A stretch of 64,000 nucleotides of DNA from Puccinia triticina. Its lineage: Eukaryota; Basidiomycota; Pucciniomycetes; Pucciniales; Pucciniaceae. Below are positions 55,777 through 64,000 of the stretch, in pieces. The translations under genes and the position numbers were made by a program. The stretch is from NCBI RefSeq assembly GCF_026914185.1, contig NC_070570.1:1-64000 (forward strand), written 5' to 3'. The notes under the pieces were generated by a model. That model worked only from the letters and a program-made list of their open reading frames with translations, did no database searches and was not told the origin of the DNA. Positions within the stretch are counted from its first letter, which is position 1, and each line of letters begins with the position of its first letter.

Positions 55777-55948
55777 CTCGCAAAATCTGGAAAAATCTGA
55801 GTTCCCAGATTGACAGGAAGTCCTCCAATGATTTCCCTGCAAAATCTGGGTTTCCAGATTGACAGGAAGTCCTCCAATTCTGAAATTTCAGTATTGGTCT
55901 AATACATCTTAGACCAGACAACAGAATCAGGCACTAACAATGGGACCA

Positions 55949-56550
55949 TGGCCACTGAGGCCAACCAATTAATTCTTGAGAAAACAGACACCAATCTGGA
56001 CTTATCATGGAACCACATCAAATTTTTGTGCCACAAGGTGGCTTTAATCCTCAATGCCAGCATAAACGTGATTGCCAAGACCAACAAAGGCCTGGTCAAA
56101 TAGAAGAAAGCAAATCTTTGTTGTGTGCCTGGGCTTGGCCCCATTGTCAAAGAATGTGAGTTGATCACTGATCCAGAAATTTTTGAAGAAGACTGTGCAC
56201 AGGATGAACACAAGAATACTTTGGCAACTTGTGAGAGTGACAGTGGGGCAAAAGATGTTCTGGCTGAAACTGAGGTTAGGTTCAACTTTTTCAGATGTAG
56301 GACCCTGAAACAGTGTCTATATTTAATTGATTCTCAAGAAGGTAGATTTAGTGATCCACAAGATCACTTCCTCTGTGGCCAAAAGATCTGAATTTGATAC
56401 CTGGGCAAAGAAGCTTGACTACTACATCAGTCTCATTGCCAGCTAAGGAATTGAATGTAGTATCAAATTTAAAAATCAAGATCAAGCCTATCAGGCACAG
56501 AAAATCATCAAAAAACTGATCAATTTGGTGCTCAGACAAGTATAAGTTGC
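55949..56550 (+). pseudogene. hAT-type transposase remnant
   Basis: Plus-strand pieces: MATEANQLILEKTDTNLDLS and IKFLCHKVALILNASINVI, like the ...CFCHKxALIxNAG segment of hAT-superfamily transposases, then after a TAG an acidic loop (GPIVKECELITDPEIFEEDC) and, past more damage, RSEFDTWAKKLDYYISLIAS with a TAA and GIECSIKFKNQDQAYQAQKI. This resembles the central and C-terminal part of a lineage of fungal hAT-like transposases. Several stops and frame changes make it non-functional. It is a different lineage from the transposase at 42618. Confidence 0.5.
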
Positions 56551-56936
56551 ATAATTCAATTTACAGAGTGGACCTAGCAAACAAACCTTCACAATGCTTT
56601 AGCACCAGTATATAATTTCCAACTCAGCCTCCACCAGGATATTCAAGTTTTATACTAGTCTGCCTCTGCCAATTCAGTTTTCCATTTCATTCCACTTTTG
56701 TAGCAATGTGTCCCTCTCTCTCAGACTCAAGCTCGTTCTATGTTCTATTGTTTTGGTTCTTCCTCCTCTCTTTTCTGTCTTTTCTGTGGTTTCTGTGTAA
56801 TTTTGCCTCATTGGGATGTTTGTGCACTTTGTTTTGCGGTTGTGGAGTGTTTCACGGTGTGATGCGCAATACCACACTCACTGTGGTGACATGCAGTTAT
56901 AGGGGTTCTGCAAGCTTTCAAAATTTCTGTTCCGCT

Positions 56937-57379
56937 TAGGGATGGAATTTGGGAAGGAACACAATTTAGGGTACCTGGTAACGCCTGGCGGGTACAGTGG
57001 GTGCCTGGTTTTTGGGAGAAAAATAGTGGGCACCCAGGTACCGCCTGCCCGCACCTTCCCTGAGCCCCCTATTTTTCCCAGGGTTCAGAGGAATTGATTG
57101 GGTCTAAGAAGGGTTGATGGCGCCCCCTGGAGCATGCAATCGCGCTGTTAACCCTATTTACACCCAATATGAGACGGCCACCATACACCCCTGTCATCAA
57201 CTCCCTGCCCAAACCATCAATCATGGCTTCCAACCGCAAGCAAGGATTTGAGAGCAAGTATCATGGGTAAACCACCCCAGGTACCGCCAGTAACCGCCTG
57301 GATGGTACCAGGTGCCTACTTTTGGTAAAAAAACAACCCAGTACTTGTACCCATGGCGGGTTCCCAAACACCATCCCTA
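56937..57379. mobile_element. hAT-type MITE (443 bp)
   Basis: Termini TAGGGATGG...TTTGGGAA inverted, with subterminal ggtacc/gcggg words as in the MITE at 26819. Flanks GTTCCGCT (56929-56936) and GCTCCACT (57380-57387) match at 6 of 8 positions, consistent with an old 8-bp duplication. Confidence 0.75.
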
Positions 57380-58543
57380 GCTCCACTCCGCCTCCACCTC
57401 CGCCTTGGGATTCATGATGTGCATGTTGGACCTCAAGGCAGTTCAGGTTTTGCAAGATCAAAATGGTGGACTCCCGGATAGTCAAGGTTGCAGTGTTTTT
57501 CTGTGCTCTGCATGTTTCTTTTCCTTTTTGTCATGGTGTTTTTTTTTGTTATTTTCTCATGTATGATATAATTTCCTGCAAGATGTCACAACTCCAGAGT
57601 CTGAGTTCCACACAAAATCAGATGATCATCAAGCAGCATGGACCTCATCTGAACCATACTTCTTTTTCAGATCTTCCATAATTCTTGATCCTAATCCTAA
57701 TCCTGTTGTTGTCAATAATCTAAGTTTGTTGTCTGAGTGCTCCAAAACTCTCTGCCTTTCCAATCCTGTGCTAGATTAAATTCTCAGCCCTTTGTTGGTG
57801 GACTTCCTTATGATCTTCAATCCACCAAACCCTGCCAACTGGAATCCTGCCCCATTGTCTCAACTCAACAAATCTCCCCCCCCCCCCCCCTCCACATGCT
57901 ATCTTTCCAATTCCCTGATTCTTGATTCTTTTCTGGACCATCCCAAAGGCAGCCCACAGGGAAATTTTCCCTTCCTCTGACTTCCTCCAACTGGGATGGA
58001 AAGATTCCCATAACGTTGTGGTGTGCAGACCAGTACATGTGGTGTAATGCACGTTTCAGCGCAGAGGTAGCGGACCAACCCTCAAGATTTTTCAGGATCA
58101 GGATCTCAAGCTCTGCCTGCACCAGGATATTCAAGGTTTAGGCTCCGCCTCTGCCAACTCAGTGTCCACCCAATTTATTCAACAACTCCTAAAAAGAGGG
58201 AACTTGGGGAGGTTTTGGCCACCGGGGTCTGCAGAATGTAAACCAAAGTTTGGGAGTTGTTTCCCAATTTTTGAGAGTTGCTTTTTCAAGCCTTTAATTT
58301 TAAATGGGTGATCATCATAAATTTTCCCCATTTATGACATACAAAAGTGCATCAAAGCGGGCTTCAGTATATTTGGATCAGGAATCAATCTTTGGCCAAA
58401 AATTCTCCAACATGATGTTTGTGGAATCTTTTGATTGCTTGTTGGAGCTATGGTTATGAAAAGCAACCCCCCTTTGATTCCTTTTTTTGATGGTGGAAAT
58501 AAAATTTATTTACCCAACCTGCCCCAGCAACCAATCAGACCAA

Positions 58544-58874
58544 CAATGGGTAGTTACGTTACCAACAATGCTAACGTAACGGTAACATAGCAATTTTCCT
58601 GCCGTTACAGTTACTATTACGCGTAACGGCGGTGTGTTACGTTATCACGTTGATGTAATAGCATTTTTTCAATTCTAGTTACCTTATTGGAGGGCCCAGA
58701 GCGCCGGATAAAGGTTGAATTCCAGGCTAAAAGCAGCCACCTTTTGCCGGTTACGTTACGCTTGAGGCCCAAAAAAACTACGTTACTAACAACGTAATGC
58801 GCCGCAGCGCGTCATGAGGAAAGTTACGTTACCCAAATTACGTGGATAACTTAAAGTAACATAACTACCCATTG
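58544..58874. mobile_element. MITE rich in GTTACGTTA words (331 bp)
   Basis: CAATGGGTAGTTACGTTAC at the left and its near-perfect inverse at the right, with many internal gttacgttac / gtaacgtaac palindromes. Probably hAT-derived by appearance; an exact 8-bp duplication is not evident (aatcagac / gattcagac nearby). Confidence 0.75.
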
Positions 58875-59409
58875 TGATTCAGACTTGCAAGAAATGCAAC
58901 AAAAAATTAGAAGAATTTTTCATTCATAGACCCAATTGAAGCAAACTTCTACTAAAAGAAAAACTCTAGAAACTGCTAGCAGTTGAGATGAAGAATCTAA
59001 AACAAAGATTGAGGTGATACTCAGGCCTTTCCATGTGAGAACACATGCCTGGGTGAACGGCATCAATCTCACAAATTGAGAAAGATGCCGGGATCTAAAT
59101 TAGCTGCGGGAACTGGTAAGCAAAGCAAACCATCTTCACAGTCTAAATCAGCGCCGTGTGGGTGTGAAACTGAAAAACTCTTCTTGATGCTCACAGGTCT
59201 GAAATCCACACGCAGCAAGATTAGGTTCAAGGGAAATCCCAGCCCAAGAACATTATTATTAATTTATTGAAGAGAATTTTGACCAGCACCAAAGGTGAGC
59301 AGTCTCAATATCTCAAAGAGAACGGATAAGATAGCCAACACTTTATCTAATCTTTCCTAGACAAAGTCAAAGAAAAACAGACCACTCAAAGAGTTGGAGA
59401 TTCAACCGG
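58875..59409. other. No intact gene; segment shared with 29.6 kb
   Basis: 59090-59400 contains the exon-like islands described at 29434 (ctgcgggaactg|gtaagcaaagcaaacc; caccaaag|gtgagcag). It directly precedes a solo LTR. A short frame at 59076-59270 covers the first islands but reads through the donor. Confidence 0.35.
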
Positions 59410-60189
59410 TGTGGTACTCGAAAATGTGAAAAATCAAAAGTTTTTCTCATGTACATATAGAAGGCCTCAAGATACCATCCATCAGACACCATAAATGGAC
59501 TCCACGGCTAAAGTAACCCCTATTTCCCACTGGAAGCATCACTGGAGCCCCACTAAACTGGAAGTCAAACCCTTTGGACAACATGTAACACCCAGTCAAC
59601 CACCTGTCAGGCGCCTCAAGTCACATTTCCCTGCACCATTCTATCCCCACTACATATATTGGTTTGGATTTGTTTGTTATGTATATGACATCATGCAGCA
59701 CTGCCCCTGCAGGCTGTGCCCCTTCAACTGAATGGTTCCCCACATTCTAGTTCCTTCTAACTCCACTATGTTTGGTCTTATTACATCACATGATCATTCC
59801 CTGCACAGCTTATGCACCCCTTGCATGAACTATGACATCATCTGGCACACCCCTCCTCATGTATGCACCCCTTGCATAAATTGTACCCAGCCACTCCCTC
59901 TTAACTCCCTCATGTTGTACAGCTCAGGCCAGCTAAAATACCTCACTCAGGGGCTGCCCTGGAGCCAAAATCCCTCACATTTGTCTATATAAGGAGCTCT
60001 CTCCCCCCCCCATTTGTAGTTCCTCAGTTTATTACTCATCAAGTTGTATACTCACCCATCACCCAAAACACTTACGTACCCACTCAACCCTCTTACCTAC
60101 ATATAACAACTCTTACATACTAAATAACAACATTTTTATACTGTGTCACAAGAAACTTATCTTGAGCTAACCACTCCTATCACTTATTA

Positions 60190-60221
<32 letters not shown>

Positions 60222-60311
60222 AGCTGGTAGTATAGAAGGGCAGAGCTTGCACCTCCTTCATCCCCTTCTCCATTCAGCAAAAGGGTTTCACAACCACTTT
60301 TGAGTCTTACA
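59410..60311 (+). mobile_element. Solo LTR, family 1 (copy 2)
   Basis: TGTGGTACTCG...GAGTCTTACA with CCGG on both sides (59406-59409 and 60312-60315), a 4-bp target duplication. Same TATA box (tctatataaggagctctctc) and the same gccaagct(t)acc/agcttggtgggtcttgt segment as the copy at 5152. Confidence 0.85.
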
Positions 60312-61620
60312 CCGGTAAGTGTTTGTGTTACAAAAAAGATGAAGTGAGATGAAAGGCAAGTGCTAAGACAATTTTAAAATCAATACAGACAATGTTGTGA
60401 AGCTACTCAGCCATCTCACTGATTCAAAGTAAGAAAATGAGAAAGAGGGCTTCAACCCTATCCAAGTAGGGAAGAAAAAACGTCCTCAGTAAAATAGGAA
60501 AAAAGACCTTGTGTCTGACTCTAGGCTAACCTCATTATATTCAATCATCACAAACGTAGAACCAAATTGGTTTAATCTTATTTTCCATTATCTCAACAAG
60601 TAGCGGCCCAGTTTCTGCTCTTAGCTAAAAAAACCTTTGTCAGCCACCAAGTACATGTCACAGTACCTTACATGTACCAAGTACCTGCTGGTTCATATTA
60701 CACACAGTACATTCCTTTTACACCTTTATTACATATATAAATCATTAGATACAAGCTTAAGAATTTAATCTTGTTATACATTACAACACAGACAGCCATA
60801 GTTAAATATAGTTACTCCAATGTACTGTTGTTATAAGATTTAATTTAAGTGCAAAAAGTAAGATTACAATATAACTTAACATTACTGTACACTTGAAATA
60901 CCCCCAAGTCAGGTATCACTCATTTATCCCCTGTTACGCCTCATTCCCTACATACATAAACTATTGATTATGATATAAATACATAAAACAATACATGATG
61001 TAATCTAATTCAAATAGCACTGAATGGAATCATTGATTCCAATGATCAACTAGTGTACACAGCTACTGATCTGTGATCAGTACTGATCATTTCCAATGTT
61101 GATCCTCATGAGGATCTGCTTCCATTGAGTTCTTCCGGTTCCCCCCTGGTTCTGAAGCGCCTCCAAGCGTCCCAATCCCCTCCTGCTCTCTCTCTATATA
61201 AACACGCCCCCCAGGACTGTTTATCCCCCAGAATATTATTACAGCAAAGTTTAACCCATACAATATTTAAACAGTGCTTTCATTCTCACCCATCTTTCAA
61301 TTCAGGAATAACATCAACTCTTGATTACCCTTACCTTTCTGCAGGTAAAACCACGAACCCAAGTTGAGTTATTCCTTGGATGCCTATTAAAACCTTCTGT
61401 TGATCTGAATGTGCCTTCATTGAGCAAGCCTCCCAGTCAAGATTACTGATAGATTGAAACCTTTTACAGGTCTTACCACAAACCCATTGGCCCATCCTTG
61501 GCACTTTACACTATTGTCTTGCTAGTAACAAACCTCTCAGACACGGTTAGTTGCCAACAGGGTGACAACCTTAATCAGTCTCAATCCTCAAAAGCGCTTT
61601 GTAAATACAACATAAATAGC
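60312..61620 (+). mobile_element. AT-rich LTR-like region
   Basis: 60640-61560 has a TATA box (tctctatataaacacgcccccc at about 61190) followed by a leader, and an AT-rich upstream part with aatgtactgttgttat, a word also found in the solo LTR at 33662. LTR ends could not be fixed. 60316-60640 shows nothing. Confidence 0.35.
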
Positions 61621-61924
61621 TTAATATGACTAGAGAAAACAGTACACAGCGGGTCAAACCCGATGCCCCGGGGGCGGCTCCTGGGGCGTCGCCAGGACCC
61701 TGCGGGCATGGAACGCCCTCAGGGCGCTTTGTAACTTGCTGCCCCCCAGACGCCCTGATGGGGCGCATTGGGGGCAAGTCTAATGATCCCAGGAGTTCCC
61801 CGCCGGGTCGCCCATGATGCGTTTCTCACTTTGAGGGGCGCAACTGTGACGCCACCCAGAGCCAGCTCCGCTGGGCCGAGAGGGAGCCCTAAGGCCAGCG
61901 AAGCCAAAAATATGGCTACTGCGG

Positions 61925-62025
61925 GGCTCAAACCGCCTAGTCTGTGGTGCAAACTAATCAAGAGGCCGCTCCTGACAGCTGCACTACATCTTCAAGAGGC
62001 CGCTCCTGACAGCTGCACTACACAG
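61925..62025 (-). repeat. tRNA-like (SINE-type) sequence with 34-bp duplication
   Basis: On the minus strand TAGTGCAGCTGTCAGGAGC fits an RNA polymerase III box A, and GGTTTGAGCCCC about 45 bp later fits box B. The segment tcaagaggccgctcctgaca...ctacat of 34 bp, including box A, is directly duplicated (61958-61991 and 61992-62025). No complete cloverleaf, so a tRNA-derived SINE head is more likely than a tRNA gene. Confidence 0.4.
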
Positions 62026-62348
62026 CTACTTCAATGGAGGTCAACAGTAGTTTGAGGTTTGATAGCGGACTTCCCTGTGTTTTGCAACACTTTTGGGAGA
62101 AAATCATGACAAGTCAAAAAAAAAAGTTGTTTTCTTGGGCTCTCACGTGGCAGAGCATCTTTTGAGGTGGTTGTGAGAAGAAAAAAAAATGAAAAAAATG
62201 ATGCGAGAGGCCTCGGCAACCTGCATCGAGGCCGTGTTGTTGACTCGCAGTGGTCACAAGGTGATTGTTAGGCCGTACCTGAGGCTGTGGGGGGTGGAAA
62301 TCCCTTGGGGGTCAGGAACGCCCTTGGGGCGCTTCGGCGTTTTGCAGG

Positions 62349-62672
62349 GCCCCGAGGGCACAACAGCCCGACCGCCGCCGGGGCAGCGACCAGGTCGCCT
62401 CCAGGCCGGCACCGGGCTTTGAGGCGTACCGAGGGCACACCAGTGTTGCCACCGGCCCCGGGGGCGAGCCTGGGTAGCCCTGGGTGCATTCAGGGAGCGC
62501 TGACTGTAGGGCCCCGAGGGCGCAACAGCCCGACCGTTGCCGGGGCAGCGACCAGGTCGCCCCCAGGCCGGCACCAGTCTCCGAGGCGTACCAAGGGTGT
62601 ACCGGTGTCGCCACCGGCCCCAGGGGCGACCCTGGGTAGCCCTGGGTGCGTTCAGGGAGCGCTCACTGTTGG
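62349..62672. repeat. Tandem 162-bp GC-rich duplication
   Basis: Units start gccccgagggc at 62349 and 62511 and match at roughly 90% of positions through gcgaccaggtcgcc, caggccggcacc and ctgggtagccctgggtgc. Confidence 0.85.
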
Positions 62673-62832
62673 GGCGCGAGTGTGGCGTTTTGGGGGTGCG
62701 CAAGTGGCGCTTTGAGGCTGTGACACCCGCAGGGCGCGCCACCAATTCTCAATTCGCCCCGCTGTGTATTAACTCTCTGAATTCTTTCATCTTAAAGTTT
62801 ATTTCAACCAAGGTTGAATGCACAGTCACTGT

Positions 62833-63046
62833 CACTGCCAGCATAATTGGCTGAGTTGAGGTTATCTCAGTTAAACTGGGATGAACTCAACCAATTTAAA
62901 CTTGGTTTATCTCAACTGATGAAATATAAATCCAAGGTACCCCCCATGGTTTTATATTTCATCGGATGAGATCAACCCATTTTAAATTGGTTGAGTGCAT
63001 CCCAGTCAAACTTGGATGAATTCATCCCAGCCAAATATACACAGTG
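62833..63046. mobile_element. MITE, CACTG-ended family, copy 2 (214 bp)
   Basis: Close copy of 15977-16195 (CACTGCCAGCATAATTGGCT start, cagttaaactgggatgaa internal). Here actgt stands on both sides (62828-62832 and 63047-63051), a possible 5-bp duplication. Confidence 0.85.
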
Positions 63047-63640
63047 ACTGTACATGAAAGGGCATGATGTAATTATGTGGAGTTAAAATGGCAGTTACAC
63101 ATGCTGTGTGTCAACTACTGCCAGTGTTATGGTCTGTTCTATGGAGAGGAAGATGGAGTCTGGAGTCTGGGGTTCTGGGGTTTCTGGATCCAAGATGGTA
63201 GATTGCAGGATGAAGGAGAGACTTGGATCTCCAGCCTCTCAAACCTTGAGTATGGTCCGTGACATGTACGTGTAGTCTATGTACATGTGAGTCTGCGCTG
63301 CGGAGCCCGCGCTACGGCTCATAACAGCCAGTTTCTAGAGTTTTTCTTGTAGTGCTTTAACTTCCTACAATGGCTAAATACAAGCAGAAACCAAATTTCA
63401 TCCAGTCATAGCTCAAAAGCAGCATATGAATCACAGCCTTCTCTGGGATTCTCTTTCTCAAAAACATAGAAACAAATTACCTATTAAACCACATGCTTGC
63501 ACCAGGAAAAAAAATAGTCACTTGATGACAAGTGACATGATGCCAGCTCCAACGGGCTACCCACCATCTACCCACCATCTAACCACATCTCCCCCAATCT
63601 ACTTACCTTTAAGAATTTCCACAGGAGATCCTCAGTTTTG
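63047..63640. other. No gene seen
   Basis: Contains a GC hairpin at about 63285-63325 (gtctgcgctgcggagcccgcgctacggc) and short direct repeats (ctacccaccat). Nothing coding. Confidence 0.35.
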
Positions 63641-63649
63641 GCTGGGCAC

Positions 63650-64000
63650 CACTAATCCTCATTTCTGGTCAGCTGATTCTCATCCCAGCTCCTGCTCAGC
63701 TTTGGTGCCCAGCTCATGCTCAGCTTTGAACCAGTCCTGGCCCAGCTTATTCTCAGCTTTAGTACATTCATGGCTCAGATTAGACTCAGGTTATCATTGG
63801 CCCAAGCTTTGCATCAGTTTTGGATCAGCTGACTTTCAGCTTTGGATCAATCTTGGCCCAGCCAATGCTCAGATTCTGACCACTCCTGTAACAGCTGATG
63901 CTCATCTGTACCAGCCTTGGCTCAGCTGATGCTCAGCTGTGGACCCGCCTTGGCTCAGCTGATGCTCAGCTGTGGACAAGCCATGGCTCAGCTGATGCTA
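63650..64000. repeat. 33-bp minisatellite running off the window
   Basis: Units built on ggctcagctgatgctcagctgtgg. The marker ctcagctgat recurs at 63921, 63954 and 63987 (33-bp period), with more degenerate units back to about 63660. The array continues beyond the window. Confidence 0.8.

Larger units (their letters stand above)
55262..58312. mobile_element. Degraded DNA transposon with hAT-like remnant
   Basis: The block at 55262-55330 (aggcttggaaaaatgactcc, aattgggaaacaactaccaaa) is repeated inverted at about 58230-58312. Between these lie transposase-like fragments (55949-56550), a foldback repeat and a hAT MITE. Target duplication not visible. Decayed autonomous element is the simplest reading. 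Confidence 0.5.
61640..62775. repeat. GC-rich repeat region
   Basis: A sharp GC island bounded by tacacagcggg (61642) and its inverse cccgctgtgta (62759-62769), perhaps TIRs of one element, but without a visible target duplication. Frames on both strands are long because of composition; none resembles a protein family. Confidence 0.45.

Noticed and set aside
62254..62745. Long Arg/Pro/Gly-rich frames on both strands.
   Set aside because: High GC removes stop codons in all frames and the tandem 162-bp duplication lengthens them; no protein-like features.

Overview
This window is the left end of a eukaryotic chromosome. It opens with about 50 perfect CCCTAA telomere repeats and continues into gene-poor, transposon-rich subtelomeric DNA. 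Short introns with GT-AG (and one probable GC-AG) boundaries, fungal housekeeping proteins (a Sec2-type Rab exchange factor, a small heat-shock protein, a DUF4203/TMEM198-type membrane protein) and the mix of copia, hAT and PIF/Harbinger elements point to a filamentous basidiomycete. A rust fungus (Pucciniales, Puccinia-like) fits best, but that is an inference from recognised protein families, not a database result.

Layout. 1-298 telomere. 329-866 the remnant of an unrecognised split gene lying 30 bp from the telomere. 1.2-4.1 kb a GC-rich fragment with a 45-bp perfect hairpin, then a retrotransposon Gag-like ORF. 4.16-9.72 kb a 5.6-kb foldback element whose arms are arrays of a 173-bp repeat, interrupted by a solo LTR and a 1.1-kb TIR element. 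10.2-12.4 kb tandem repeats. 12.7-15.0 kb an unrecognised proline-rich gene and its inverted, broken copy. 15.5-16.2 kb a copia LTR remnant and a MITE. 16.8-18.9 kb an intact four-exon membrane-protein gene. 19-30 kb gene fragments (including a damaged MAPR/Dap1-type cytochrome b5 gene), MITEs and hairpins. 30.8-36.7 kb a TIR element containing a complete but mutated PIF/Harbinger element, which itself carries a solo LTR. 37.5-38.9 kb a newly assembled four-exon gene for a predicted secreted protein. 39.1-48.5 kb a full-length copia element with its 5-bp target duplication, interrupted by a hAT element, two other insertions and a MITE. 49.4-52.1 kb SEC2-like gene. 53.4-54.8 kb divergent HSP20 fragment and HSP20 gene. 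55-64 kb degraded hAT-like DNA, MITEs, two LTR-type sequences, GC-rich repeats and a minisatellite.

Only four genes look intact (16.8, 37.5, 49.4 and 54.2 kb). They are not one pathway: membrane protein, putative secreted protein, exocytic Rab activation and stress chaperone. Almost everything else is mobile DNA. By removing insertions at their target-site duplications I could put several transposase and polyprotein frames back in register. Their remaining stop codons are nearly all explicable as C-to-T changes (CGA to TGA, CAA to TAA), which suggests cytosine methylation/deamination or a RIP-like process acting on repeats.
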